Source: Galaxea fascicularis
Lineage: Eukaryota; Cnidaria; Anthozoa; Scleractinia; Euphylliidae
NCBI GenBank assembly: GCA_948470475.1
Contig: OX419347.1
Span: 16,218,175-16,282,174 of the forward strand
Length of the DNA: 64,000 nucleotides
Reading direction: 5' to 3'
Shown piece by piece: positions 27,401 to 42,400 of the stretch; position 1 is the first letter of the stretch, and every line of letters begins with the position of its first letter. The notes under the pieces were generated by a model. It saw only the letters and a program-made list of their open reading frames with translations, did not search any database and was not told the origin of the DNA. The translations under genes and the position numbers were made by a program.

Positions 27401-30400
27401 TCTGGAAATGCTTCCAACAACTCAGAAAACATGATTTCTATTCTTATTTGAGCTGTGTGCAAGATTTTAGCAAAGTTGAAATTTTGACCAAAACCCAAAG
27501 GGGGGACCACATGCTTTTCAGTCAAATTTTGAATTTGGCTTAAACTTTGCCTACTTCAAAAAGGAACCTAGAAATCATCTGGAAATGCTTCCAACAACTC
27601 AGAAAACATGATTTCTATTCTTATTTGAGCTGTGTGCAAGATTTTAGCAAAGTTGAAATTTTGACCAAAACCCAAAGGGGGGACCACATGCTTTTCAGTC
27701 AAATTTTGAATTTGGCTTAAACTTTGCCTACTTCAAAAAGGAACCTAGAAATCATCTGGAAATGCTTCCAACAACTCAGAAAACATGATTTCTATTCTTA
27801 TTTGAGCTGTGTGCAAGATTTTAGCAAAGTTGAAATTTTGACCAAAACCCAAAGGGGGGACCACATGCTTTTCAGTCAAATTTTGAATTGGGCTTAAACT
27901 TTGCCTACTTCAAAAAGGAACCTAGAAATCATCTGGAAATGCTTCCAACAACTCAGAAAACATGATTTCTATTCTTATTTGAGCTGTGTGGAAGATTTTA
28001 GCAAAGTTCAAATTTTGACCAAAACCCAAAGGGGGGACCACATGCTTTTCAGTCAAATTTTGAATTTGGCTTAAACTTTGCCTACTTCAAAAAGGAACCT
28101 AGAAATCATCTGGAAATGCTTCCAACAACTCAGAAAACATGATTTCTATTCTTATTTGAGCTGTGTGCAAGATTTTAGCAAAGTTGAAATTTTGACCAAA
28201 ACCCAAAGGGGGGACCACATGCTTTTCAGTCAAATTTTGAATTTGGCTTAAACTTTGCCTACTTCAAAAAGGAACCTAGAAATCATCTGGAAATGCTTCC
28301 AACAACTCCGGAAACATGATTTCTATTCTTATTTGAGCTGTGTGCAAGATTTTAGCAAAGTTGAAATTTTGACCAAAACCCAAAGGGGGGACCACATGCT
28401 TTTTAGTCAAATTTTGAATTTGGCTTAAACTTTGCCTACTTTAAAAAGGAACCTAGAAATCATCTGGAAATGCTTCCAACAACTCAGAAAACATGATTTC
28501 TATTCTTATTTGAGCTGTGTGCAAGATTTTAGCAAAGTTGAAATTTTGACCAAAACCCAAAGGGGGGACCACATGCTTTTCAGTCAAATTTTGAATTTGG
28601 CTTAAACTTTGCCTACTTCAAAAAGGAACCTAGAAATCATCTGGAAATGCTTCCAACAACTCAGAAAACATGATTTCTATTCTTATTTGAGCTGTGTGCA
28701 AGATTTTAGCAAAGTTCAAATTTTGACCAAAACCCAAAGGGGGGACCACATGCTTTTCAGTCAAATTTTGAATTTGGCTTAAACTTTGCCTACTTCAAAA
28801 AGGAACCTAGAAATCATCTGGAAATGCTTCCAAGAACTCCGGAAACATGATTTCAATTCTTATTTGAGCTGTGTGCAAGATTTTAGCAAAGTTGAAATTT
28901 TGACCAAAACCCAAAGGGGGGACCACATGCTTTTCAGTCAAATTTTGAATTTGGCTTAAACTTTGCCTACTTCAAAAAGGAACCTAGAAATCATCTGGAA
29001 ATGCTTCCAACAACTCAGAAAACATGATTTCTATTCTTATTTGAGCTGTGTGCAAGATTTTAGCAAAGTTGAAATTTTGACCAAAACCCAAAGGGGGGAC
29101 CACATGCTTTTCAGTCAAATTTTGAATTTGGCTTAAACTTTGCCTACTTCAAAAAGGAACCTAGAAATCATCTGGAAATGCTTCCAACAACTCAGAAAAC
29201 ATGATTTCTATTCTTATTTGAGCTGTGTGCAAGATTTTAGCAAAGTTCAAATTTTGACCAAAACCCAAAGGGGGGACCACATGCTTTTCAGTCAAATTTT
29301 GAATTTGGCTTAAACTTTGCCTACTTCAAAAAGGAACCTAGAAATCATCTGGAAATGCTTCCAACAACTCAGAAAACATGATTTCTATTCTTATTTGAGC
29401 TGTGTGCAAGATTTTAGCAAAGTTGAAATTTTGACCAAAACCCAAAGGGGGGACCACATGCTTTTCAGTCAAATTTTGAATTTGGCTTAAACTTTGCCTA
29501 CTTCAAAAAGAAACCTAGAAATCATCTGGAAATGCTTCCAACAACTCAGAAAACATGATTTCTATTCTTATTTGAGCTGTGTGGAAGATTTTAGCAAAGT
29601 TCAAATTTTGACCAAAACCCAAAGGGGGGACCACATGCTTTTCAGTCAAATTTTGAATTTGGCTTAAACTTTGCCTACTTCAAAAAGGAACCTAGAAATC
29701 ATCTGGAAATGCTTCCAACAACTCAGAAAACATGATTTCTATTCTTATTTGAGCTGTGTGCAAGATTTTAGCAAAGTTCAAATTTTGACCAAAACCCAAA
29801 GGGGGGACCACATGCTTTTCAGTCAAATTTTGAATTTGGCTTAAACTTTGCCTACTTCAAAAAGGAACCTAGAAATCATCTGGAAATGCTTCCAAGAACT
29901 CCGGAAACATGATTTCTATTCTTATTTGAGCTGTGTGCAAGATTTTAGCAAAGTTGAAATTTTGACCAAAACCCAAAGGGGGGACCACATGCTTTTTAGT
30001 CAAATTTTGAATTTGGCTTAAACTTTGCCTACTTTAAAAAGGAACCTAGAAATCATCTGGAAATGCTTCCAACAACTCAGAAAACATGATTTCTATTCTT
30101 ATTTGAGCTGTGTGCAAGATTTTAGCAAAGTTGAAATTTTGACCAAAACCCAAAGGGGGGACCACATGCTCTTCAGTCAAATTTTGAATTTGGCTTAAAC
30201 TTTGCCTACTTCAAAAAGGAACCTAGAAATCATCTGGAAATGCTTCCAACAACTCAGAAAACATGATTTCTATTCTTATTTGAGCTGTGTGCAAGATTTT
30301 AGCAAAGTTGAAATTTTGACCAAAACCCAAAGGGGGGACCACATGCTTTTCAGTCAAATTTTGAATTTGGCTTAAACTTTGCCTACTTCAAAAAGGAACC

Positions 30401-33400
30401 TAGAAATCATCTGGAAATGCTTCCAAGAACTCCGGAAACATGATTTCAATTCTTATTTGAGCTGTGTGCAAGATTTTAGCAAAGTTGAAATTTTGACCAA
30501 AACCCAAAGGGGGGACCACATGCTTTTCAGTCAAATTTTGAATTTGGCTTAAACTTTGCCTACTTCAAAAAGGAACCTAGAAATCATCTGGAAATGCTTC
30601 CAACAACTCAGAAAACATGATTTCTATTCTTATTTGAGCTGTGTGCAAGATTTTAGCAAAGTTGAAATTTTGACCAAAACCCAAAGGGGGCACCACATGC
30701 TTTTCAGTCAAATTTTGAATTTGGCTTAAACTTTGCCTACTTCAAAAAGGAACCTAGAAATCATCTGGAAATGCTTCCAACAACTCCGGAAACATGATTT
30801 CTATTCTTATTTGAGCTGTGTGCAAGATTTTAGCAAAGTTGAAATTTTGACCAAAACCCAAAGGGGGGACCACATGCTTTTCAGTCAAATTTTGAATTTG
30901 GCTTAAACTTTGCCTACTTCAAAAAGGAACCTAGAAATCATCTGGAAATGCTTCCAAGAACTCCGGAAACATGATTTCAATTCTTATTTGAGCTGTGTGC
31001 AAGATTTTAGCAAAGTTGAAATTTTGACCAAAACCCAAAGGGGGGACCACATGCTTTTCATTCAAATTTTGAATTTGGCTTAAACTTTGCCTACTTCAAA
31101 AAGGAACCTAGAAATCATCTGGAAATGCTTCCAACAACTCAGAAAACATGATTTCTATTCTTATTTGAGCTGTGTGCAAGATTTTAGCAAAGTTGAAATT
31201 TTGACCAAAACCCAAAGGGGGGACCACATGCTTTTCAGTCAAATTTTGAATTTGGCTTAAACTTTGCCTACTTCAAAAAGGAACCTAGAAATCATCTGGA
31301 AATGCTTCCAACAACTCAGAAAACATGATTTCTATTCTTATTTGAGCTGTGTGCAAGATTTTAGCAAAGTTCAAATTTTGACCAAAACCCAAAGGGGGGA
31401 CCACATGCTTTTCAGTCAAATTTTGAATTTGGCTTAAACTTTGCCTACTTCAAAAAGGAACCTAGAAATCATCTGGAAATGCTTCCAACAACTCAGAACA
31501 CATGATTTCTATTCTTATTTGAGCTGTGTGCAAGATTTTAGCAAAGTTGAAATTTTGACCAAAACCCAAAGGGGGGACCACATGCTCTTCAGTCAAATTT
31601 TGAATTTGGCTTAAACTTTGCCTACTTCAAAAAGGAACCTAGAAATCATCTGGAAATGCTTCCAACAACTCAGAAAACATGATTTCTATTCTTATTTGAG
31701 CTGTGTGCAAGATTTTAGCAAAGTTCAAATTTTGACCAAAACCCAAAGGGGGGACCACATGCTTTTCAGTCAAATTTTGAATTTGGCTTAAACTTTGCCT
31801 ACTTCAAAAAGGAACCTAGAAATCATCTGGAAATGCTTCCAACAACTCAGAAAACATGATTTCTATTCTTATTTGAGCTGTGTGCAAGATTTTAGCAAAG
31901 TTGAAATTTTGACCAAAACCCAAAGGGGGGACCACATGCTTTTCAGTCAAATTTTGAATTTGGCTTAAACTTTGCCTACTTCAAAAAGGAACCTAGAAAT
32001 CATCTGGAAATGCTTCCAAGAACTCCGGAAACATGATTTCAATTCTTATTTGAGCTGTGTGCAAGATTTTAGCAAAGTTCAAATTTTGACCAAAACCCAA
32101 AGGGGGGACCACATGCTTTTCAGTCAAATTTTGAATTTGGCTTAAACTTTGCCTACTTCAAAAAGGAACCTAGAAATCATCTGGAAATGCTTCCAACAAC
32201 TCAGAAAACATGATTTCTATTCTTATTTGAGCTGTGTGCAAGATTTTAGCAAAGTTGAAATTTTGACCAAAACCCAAAGGGGGCACCACATGCTTTTCAG
32301 TCAAATTTTGAATTTGGCTTAAACTTTGCCTACTTCAAAAAGGAACCTAGAAATCATCTGGAAATGCTTCCAACAACTCCGGAAACATGATTTCTATTCT
32401 TATTTGAGCTGTGTGCAAGATTTTAGCAAAGTTGAAATTTTGACCAAAACCCAAAGGGGGGACCACATGCTTTTCAGTCAAATTTTGAATTTGGCTTAAA
32501 CTTTGCCTACTTCAAAAAGGAACCTAGAAATCATCTGGAAATGCTTCCAAGAACTCCGGAAACATGATTTCAATTCTTATTTGAGCTGTGTGCAAGATTT
32601 TAGCAAAGTTGAAATTTTGACCAAAACCCAAAGGGGGGACCACATGCTTTTCATTCAAATTTTGAATTTGGCTTAAACTTTGCCTACTTCAAAAAGGAAC
32701 CTAGAAATCATCTGGAAATGCTTCCAACAACTCAGAAAACATGATTTCTATTCTTATTTGAGCTGTGTGCAAGATTTTAGCAAAGTTGAAATTTTGACCA
32801 AAACCCAAAGGGGGGACCACATGCTTTTCAGTCAAATTTTGAATTTGGCTTAAACTTTGCCTACTTCAAAAAGGAACCTAGAAATCATCTGGAAATGCTT
32901 CCAACAACTCAGAAAACATGATTTCTATTCTTATTTGAGCTGTGTGCAAGATTTTAGCAAAGTTCAAATTTTGACCAAAACCCAAAGGGGGGACCACATG
33001 CTTTTCAGTCAAATTTTGAATTTGGCTTAAACTTTGCCTACTTCAAAAAGGAACCTAGAAATCATCTGGAAATGCTTCCAACAACTCAGAACACATGATT
33101 TCTATTCTTATTTGAGCTGTGTGCAAGATTTTAGCAAAGTTGAAATTTTGACCAAAACCCAAAGGGGGGACCACATGCTTTTCAGTCAAATTTTGAATTT
33201 GGCTTAAACTTTGCCTACTTCAAAAAGGAACCTAGAAATCATCTGGAAATGCTTCCAACAACTCAGAAAACATGATTTCTATTCTTATTTGAGCTGTGTG
33301 CAAGATTTTAGCAAAGTTCAAATTTTGACCAAAACCCAAAGGGGGGACCACATGCTTTTCAGTCAAATTTTGAATTTGGCTTAAACTTTGCCTACTTCAA

Positions 33401-36400
33401 AAAGGAACCTAGAAATCATCTGGAAATGCTTCCAACAACTCAGAAAACATGATTTCTATTCTTATTTGAGCTGTGTGCAAGATTTTAGCAAAGTTGAAAT
33501 TTTGACCAAAACCCAAAGGGGGGACCACATGCTTTTCAGTCAAATTTTGAATTTGGCTTAAACTTTGCCTACTTCAAAAAGGAACCTAGAAATCATCTGG
33601 AAATGCTTCCAACAACTCAGAAAACATGATTTCTATTCTTATTTGAGCTGTGTGCAAGATTTTAGCAAAGTTGAAATTTTGACCAAAACCCAAAGGGGGG
33701 ACCACATGCTTTTCAGTCAAATTTTGAATTTGGCTTAAACTTTGCCTACTTCAAAAAGGAACCTAGAAATCATCTGGAAATGCTTCCAACAACTCAGAAA
33801 ACATGATTTCTATTCTTATTTGAGCTGTGTGCAAGATTTTAGCAAAGTTGAAATTTTGACCAAAACCCAAAGGGGGGACCACATGCTTTTCAGTCAAATT
33901 TTGAATTTGGCTTAAACTTTGCCTACTTCAAAAAGGAACCTAGAAATCATCTGGAAATGCTTCCAACAACTCAGAAAACATGATTTCTATTCTTATTTGA
34001 GCTGTGTGGAAGATTTTAGCAAAGTTCAAATTTTGACCAAAACCCAAAGGGGGGACCACATGCTTTTCAGTCAAATTTTGAATTTGGCTTAAACTTTGCC
34101 TACTTCAAAAAGGAACCTAGAAATCATCTGGAAATGCTTCCAACAACTCAGAAAACATGATTTCTATTCTTATTTGAGCTGTGTGCAAGATTTTAGCAAA
34201 GTTCAAATTTTGACCAAAACCCAAAGGGGGGACCACATGCTTTTCAGTCAAATTTTGAATTTGGCTTAAACTTTGCCTACTTCAAAAAGGAACCTAGAAA
34301 TCATCTGGAAATGCTTCCAAGAACTCCGGAAACATGATTTCTATTCTTATTTGAGCTGTGTGCAAGATTTTAGCAAAGTTGAAATTTTGACCAAAACCCA
34401 AAGGGGGGACCACATGCTTTTTAGTCAAATTTTGAATTTGGCTTAAACTTTGCCTACTTTAAAAAGGAACCTAGAAATCATCTGGAAATGCTTCCAACAA
34501 CTCAGAAAACATGATTTCTATTCTTATTTGAGCTGTGTGCAAGATTTTAGCAAAGTTGAAATTTTGACCAAAACCCAAAGGGGGGACCACATGCTCTTCA
34601 GTCAAATTTTGAATTTGGCTTAAACTTTGCCTACTTCAAAAAGGAACCTAGAAATCATCTGGAAATGCTTCCAACAACTCAGAAAACATGATTTCTATTC
34701 TTATTTGAGCTGTGTGCAAGATTTTAGCAAAGTTGAAATTTTGACCAAAACCCAAAGGGGGGACCACATGCTTTTCAGTCAAATTTTGAATTTGGCTTAA
34801 ACTTTGCCTACTTCAAAAAGGAACCTAGAAATCATCTGGAAATGCTTCCAAGAACTCCGGAAACATGATTTCAATTCTTATTTGAGCTGTGTGCAAGATT
34901 TTAGCAAAGTTGAAATTTTGACCAAAACCCAAAGGGGGGACCACATGCTTTTCAGTCAAATTTTGAATTTGGCTTAAACTTTGCCTACTTCAAAAAGGAA
35001 CCTAGAAATCATCTGGAAATGCTTCCAACAACTCAGAAAACATGATTTCTATTCTTATTTGAGCTGTGTGCAAGATTTTAGCAAAGTTGAAATTTTGACC
35101 AAAACCCAAAGGGGGCACCACATGCTTTTCAGTCAAATTTTGAATTTGGCTTAAACTTTGCCTACTTCAAAAAGGAACCTAGAAATCATCTGGAAATGCT
35201 TCCAACAACTCCGGAAACATGATTTCTATTCTTATTTGAGCTGTGTGCAAGATTTTAGCAAAGTTGAAATTTTGACCAAAACCCAAAGGGGGGACCACAT
35301 GCTTTTCAGTCAAATTTTGAATTTGGCTTAAACTTTGCCTACTTCAAAAAGGAACCTAGAAATCATCTGGAAATGCTTCCAAGAACTCCGGAAACATGAT
35401 TTCAATTCTTATTTGAGCTGTGTGCAAGATTTTAGCAAAGTTGAAATTTTGACCAAAACCCAAAGGGGGGACCACATGCTTTTCAGTCAAATTTTGAATT
35501 TGGCTTAAACTTTGCCTACTTCAAAAAGGAACCTAGAAATCATCTGGAAATGCTTCCAACAACTCAGAAAACATGATTTCTATTCTTATTTGAGCTGTGT
35601 GCAAGATTTTAGCAAAGTTGAAATTTTGACCAAAACCCAAAGGGGGGACCACATGCTTTTCAGTCAAATTTTGAATTTGGCTTAAACTTTGCCTACTTCA
35701 AAAAGGAACCTAGAAATCATCTGGAAATGCTTCCAACAACTCAGAAAACATGATTTCTATTCTTATTTGAGCTGTGTGCAAGATTTTAGCAAAGTTGAAA
35801 TTTTGACCAAAACCCAAAGGGGGGACCACATGCTTTTCAGTCAAATTTTGAATTTGGCTTAAACTTTGCCTACTTCAAAAAGGAACCTAGAAATCATCTG
35901 GAAATGCTTCCAACAACTCAGAAAACATGATTTCTATTCTTATTTGAGCTGTGTGCAAGATTTTAGCAAAGTTGAAATTTTGACCAAAACCCAAAGGGGG
36001 GACCACATGCTGTGTAGTCAAATTTTGAATTTGGCTTAAACTTTGCCTACTTCAAAAAGGAACCTAGAAATCATCTGGAAATGCTTCCAAGAACTCCGGA
36101 AACATGATTTCTATTCTTATTTGAGCTGTGTGCAAGATTTTAGCAAAGTTGAAATTTTGACCAAAACCCAAAGGGGGGACCACATGCTTTTTAGTCAAAT
36201 TTTGAATTTGGCTTAAACTTTGCCTACTTTAAAAAGGAACCTAGAAATCATCTGGAAATGCTTCCAACAACTCAGAAAACATGATTTCTATTCTTATTTG
36301 AGCTGTGTGCAAGATTTTAGCAAAGTTGAAATTTTGACCAAAACCCAAAGGGGGGACCACATGCTTTTCAGTCAAATTTTGAATTTGGCTTAAACTTTGC

Positions 36401-39400
36401 CTACTTCAAAAAGGAACCTAGAAATCATCTGGAAATGCTTCCAACAACTCAGAAAACATGATTTCTATTCTTATTTGAGCTGTGTGCAAGATTTTAGCAA
36501 AGTTGAAATTTTGACCAAAACCCAAAGGGGGGACCACATGCTTTTCATTCAAATTTTGAATTTGGCTTAAACTTTGCCTACTTCAAAAAGGAACCTAGAA
36601 ATCATCTGGAAATGCTTCCAACAACTCAGAAAACATGATTTCTATTCTTATTTGAGCTGTGTGCAAGATTTTAGCAAAGTTGAAATTTTGACCAAAACCC
36701 AAAGGGGGGACCACATGCTTTTCAGTCAAATTTTGAATTTGGCTTAAACTTTGCCTACTTCAAAAAGGAACCTAGAAATCATCTGGAAATGCTTCCAACA
36801 ACTCAGAAAACATGATTTCTATTCTTATTTGAGCTGTGTGCAAGATTTTAGCAAAGTTGAAATTTTGACCAAAACCCAAAGGGGGGACCACATGCTTTTC
36901 AGTCAAATTTTGAATTTGGCTTAAACTTTGCCTACTTCAAAAAGGAACCTAGAAATCATCTGGAAATGCTTCCAACAACTCAGAACACATGATTTCTATT
37001 CTTATTTGAGCTGTGTGCAAGATTTTAGCAAAGTTGAAATTTTGACCAAAACCCAAAGGGGGGACCACATGCTTTTCAGTCAAATTTTGAATTTGGCTTA
37101 AACTTTGCCTACTTCAAAAAGGAACCTAGAAATCATCTGGAAATGCTTCCAACAACTCAGAAAACATGATTTCTATTCTTATTTGAGCTGTGTGCAAGAT
37201 TTTAGCAAAGTTGAAATTTTGACCAAAACCCAAAGGGGGGACCACATGCTTTTCAGTCAAATTTTGAATTTGGCTTAAACTTTGCCTACTTCAAAAAGGA
37301 ACCTAGAAATCATCTGGAAATGCTTCCAACAACTCCGGAAACATGATTTCTATTCTTATTTGAGCTGTGTGCAAGATTTTAGCAAAGTTGAAATTTTGAC
37401 CAAAACCCAAAGGGGGGACCACATGCTGTTTAGTCAAATTTTGAATTTGGCTTAAACTTTGCCTACTTCAAAAAGGAACCTAGAAATCATCTGGAAATGC
37501 TTCCAACAACTCCGGAAACATGATTTCTATTCTTATTTGAGCTGTGTGCAAGATTTTAGCAAAGTTGAAATTTTGACCAAAACCCAAAGGGGGGACCACA
37601 TGCTTTTTAGTCAAATTTTGAATTTGGCTTAAACTTTGCCTACTTTAAAAAGGAACCTAGAAATCATCTGGAAATGCTTCCAACAACTCAGAAAACATGA
37701 TTTCTATTCTTATTTGAGCTGTGTGCAAGATTTTAGCAAAGTTGAAATTTTGACCAAAACCCAAAGGGGGGACCACATGCTTTTCAGTCAAATTTTGAAT
37801 TTAGCTTAAACTTTGCCTACTTCAAAAAGGAACCTAGAAATCATCTGGAAATGCTTCCAACAACTCAGAAAACATGATTTCTATTCTTATTTGAGCTGTG
37901 TGCAAGATTTTAGCAAAGTTGAAATTTTGACCAAAACCCAAAGGGGGGACCACATGCTTTTCAGTCAAATTTTGAATTTGGCTTAAACTTTGCCTACTTC
38001 AAAAAGGAACCTAGAAATCATCTGGAAATGCTTCCAACAACTCAGAAAACATGATTTCTATTCTTATTTGAGCTGTGTGCAAGATTTTAGCAAAGTTCAA
38101 ATTTTGACCAAAACCCAAAGGGGGGACCACATGCTTTTCAGTCAAATTTTGAATTTGGCTTAAACTTTGCCTACTTCAAAAAGGAACCTAGAAATCATCT
38201 GGAAATGCTTCCAAGAACTCCGGAAACATGATTTCAATTCTTATTTGAGCTGTGTGCAAGATTTTAGCAAAGTTGAAATTTTGACCAAAACCCAAAGGGG
38301 GGACCACATGCTTTTCATTCAAATTTTGAATTTGGCTTAAACTTTGCCTACTTCAAAAAGGAACCTAGAAATCATCTGGAAATGCTTCCAACAACTCAGA
38401 AAACATGATTTCTATTCTTATTTGAGCTGTGTGCAAGATTTTAGCAAAGTTGAAATTTTGACCAAAACCCAAAGGGGGGACCACATGCTTTTCAGTCAAA
38501 TTTTGAATTTGGCTTAAACTTTGCCTACTTCAAAAAGGAACCTAGAAATCATCTGGAAATGCTTCCAACAACTCAGAAAACATGATTTCTATTCTTATTT
38601 GAGCTTTGTGCAAGATTTTAGCAAAGTTGAAATTTTGACCAAAACCCAAAGGGGGGACCACATGCTTTTCAGTCAAATTTTGAATTTGGCTTAAACTTTG
38701 CCTACTTCAAAAAGGAACCTAGAAATCATCTGGAAATGCTTCCAACAACTCAGAACACATGATTTCTATTCTTATTTGAGCTGTGTGCAAGATTTTAGCA
38801 AAGTTGAAATTTTGACCAAAACCCAAAGGGGGGACCACATGCTTTTCAGTCAAATTTTGAATTTGGCTTAAACTTTGCCTACTTAAAAATGGAACCTAGA
38901 AATCATCTGGAAATGCTTCCAACAACTCAGAAAACATGATTTCTATTCTTATTTGAGCTGTGTGCAAGATTTTAGCAAAGTTGAAATTTTGACCAAAACC
39001 CAAAGGGGGGACCACATGCTTTTTAGTCAAATTTTGAATTTGGCTTAAACTTTGCCTACTTCAAAAAGGAACCTAGAAATCATCTGGAAATGCTTCCAAC
39101 AACTCAGAAAACATGATTTCTATTCTTATTTGAGCTGTGTGCAAGATTTTAGCAAAGTTGAAATTTTGACCAAAACCCAAAGGGGGGACCACATGCTTTT
39201 CAGTCAAATTTTGAATTTGGCTTAAACTTTGCCTACTTCAAAAAGGAACCTAGAAATCATCTGGAAATGCTTCCAACAACTCAGAAAACATGATTTCTAT
39301 TCTTATTTGAGCTGTGTGCAAGATTTTAGCAAAGTTGAAATTTTGACCAAAACCCAAAGGGGGGACCACATGCTGTGTAGTCAAATTTTGAATTTGGCTT

Positions 39401-42400
39401 AAACTTTGCCTACTTCAAAAAGGAACCTAGAAATCATCTGGAAATGCTTCCAAGAACTCCGGAAACATGATTTCTATTCTTATTTGAGCTGTGTGCAAGA
39501 TTTTAGCAAAGTTGAAATTTTGACCAAAACCCAAAGGGGGGACCACATGCTTTTTAGTCAAATTTTGAATTTGGCTTAAACTTTGCCTACTTTAAAAAGG
39601 AACCTAGAAATCATCTGGAAATGCTTCCAACAACTCAGAAAACATGATTTCTATTCTTATTTGAGCTGTGTGCAAGATTTTAGCAAAGTTGAAATTTTGA
39701 CCAAAACCCAAAGGGGGGACCACATGCTTTTCAGTCAAATTTTGAATTTGGCTTAAACTTTGCCTACTTCAAAAAGGAACCTAGAAATCATCTGGAAATG
39801 CTTCCAACAACTCAGAAAACATGATTTCTATTCTTATTTGAGCTGTGTGCAAGATTTTAGCAAAGTTGAAATTTTGACCAAAACCCAAAGGGGGGACCAC
39901 ATGCTTTTCATTCAAATTTTGAATTTGGCTTAAACTTTGCCTACTTCAAAAAGGAACCTAGAAATCATCTGGAAATGCTTCCAACAACTCAGAAAACATG
40001 ATTTCTATTCTTATTTGAGCTGTGTGCAAGATTTTAGCAAAGTTGAAATTTTGACCAAAACCCAAAGGGGGGACCACATGCTTTTCAGTCAAATTTTGAA
40101 TTTGGCTTAAACTTTGCCTACTTCAAAAAGGAACCTAGAAATCATCTGGAAATGCTTCCAACAACTCAGAAAACATGATTTCTATTCTTATTTGAGCTGT
40201 GTGCAAGATTTTAGCAAAGTTGAAATTTTGACCAAAACCCAAAGGGGGGACCACATGCTTTTCAGTCAAATTTTGAATTTGGCTTAAACTTTGCCTACTT
40301 CAAAAAGGAACCTAGAAATCATCTGGAAATGCTTCCAACAACTCAGAAAACATGATTTCTATTCTTATTTGAGCTGTGTGCAAGATTTTAGCAAAGTTGA
40401 AATTTTGACCAAAACCCAAAGGGGGGACCACATGCTTTTCAGTCAAAGTTTGAATTTGGCTTAAACTTTGCCTACTTCAAAAAGGAACCTAGAAATCATC
40501 TGGAAATGCTTCCAACAACTCAGAAAACATGATTTCTATTCTTATTTGAGCTGTGTGCAAGATTTTAGCAAAGTTGAAATTTTGACCAAAACCCAAAGGG
40601 GGGACCACATGCTTTTCAGTCAAATTTTGAATTTGGCTTAAACTTTGCCTACTTCAAAAAGGAACCTAGAAATCATCTGGAAATGCTTCCAACAACTCCG
40701 GAAACATGATTTCTATTCTTATTTGAGCTGTGTGCAAGATTTTAGCAAAGTTGAAATTTTGACCAAAACCCAAAGGGGGGACCACATGCTGTTTAGTCAA
40801 ATTTTGAATTTGGCTTAAACTTTGCCTACTTCAAAAAGGAACCTAGAAATCATCTGGAAATGCTTCCAACAACTCCGGAAACATGATTTCTATTCTTATT
40901 TGAGCTGTGTGCAAGATTTTAGCAAAGTTGAAATTTTGACCAAAACCCAAAGGGGGGACCACATGCTTTTTAGTCAAATTTTGAATTTGGCTTAAACTTT
41001 GCCTACTTTAAAAAGGAACCTAGAAATCATCTGGAAATGCTTCCAACAACTCAGAAAACATGATTTCTATTCTTATTTGAGCTGTGTGCAAGATTTTAGC
41101 AAAGTTGAAATTTTGACCAAAACCCAAAGGGGGGACCACATGCTTTTCAGTCAAATTTTGAATTTAGCTTAAACTTTGCCTACTTCAAAAAGGAACCTAG
41201 AAATCATCTGGAAATGCTTCCAACAACTCAGAAAACATGATTTCTATTCTTATTTGAGCTGTGTGCAAGATTTTAGCAAAGTTGAAATTTTGACCAAAAC
41301 CCAAAGGGGGGACCACATGCTTTTCAGTCAAATTTTGAATTTGGCTTAAACTTTGCCTACTTCAAAAAGGAACCTAGAAATCATCTGGAAATGCTTCCAA
41401 CAACTCAGAAAACATGATTTCTATTCTTATTTGAGCTGTGTGCAAGATTTTAGCAAAGTTCAAATTTTGACCAAAACCCAAAGGGGGGACCACATGCTTT
41501 TCAGTCAAATTTTGAATTTGGCTTAAACTTTGCCTACTTCAAAAAGGAACCTAGAAATCATCTGGAAATGCTTCCAAGAACTCCGGAAACATGATTTCAA
41601 TTCTTATTTGAGCTGTGTGCAAGATTTTAGCAAAGTTGAAATTTTGACCAAAACCCAAAGGGGGGACCACATGCTTTTCATTCAAATTTTGAATTTGGCT
41701 TAAACTTTGCCTACTTCAAAAAGGAACCTAGAAATCATCTGGAAATGCTTCCAACAACTCAGAAAACATGATTTCTATTCTTATTTGAGCTGTGTGCAAG
41801 ATTTTAGCAAAGTTGAAATTTTGACCAAAACCCAAAGGGGGGACCACATGCTTTTCAGTCAAATTTTGAATTTGGCTTAAACTTTGCCTACTTCAAAAAG
41901 GAACCTAGAAATCATCTGGAAATGCTTCCAACAACTCAGAAAACATGATTTCTATTCTTATTTGAGCTTTGTGCAAGATTTTAGCAAAGTTGAAATTTTG
42001 ACCAAAACCCAAAGGGGGGACCACATGCTTTTCAGTCAAATTTTGAATTTGGCTTAAACTTTGCCTACTTCAAAAAGGAACCTAGAAATCATCTGGAAAT
42101 GCTTCCAACAACTCAGAACACATGATTTCTATTCTTATTTGAGCTGTGTGCAAGATTTTAGCAAAGTTGAAATTTTGACCAAAACCCAAAGGGGGGACCA
42201 CATGCTTTTCAGTCAAATTTTGAATTTGGCTTAAACTTTGCCTACTTAAAAATGGAACCTAGAAATCATCTGGAAATGCTTCCAACAACTCAGAAAACAT
42301 GATTTCTATTCTTATTTGAGCTGTGTGCAAGATTTTAGCAAAGTTGAAATTTTGACCAAAACCCAAAGGGGGGACCACATGCTTTTTAGTCAAATTTTGA

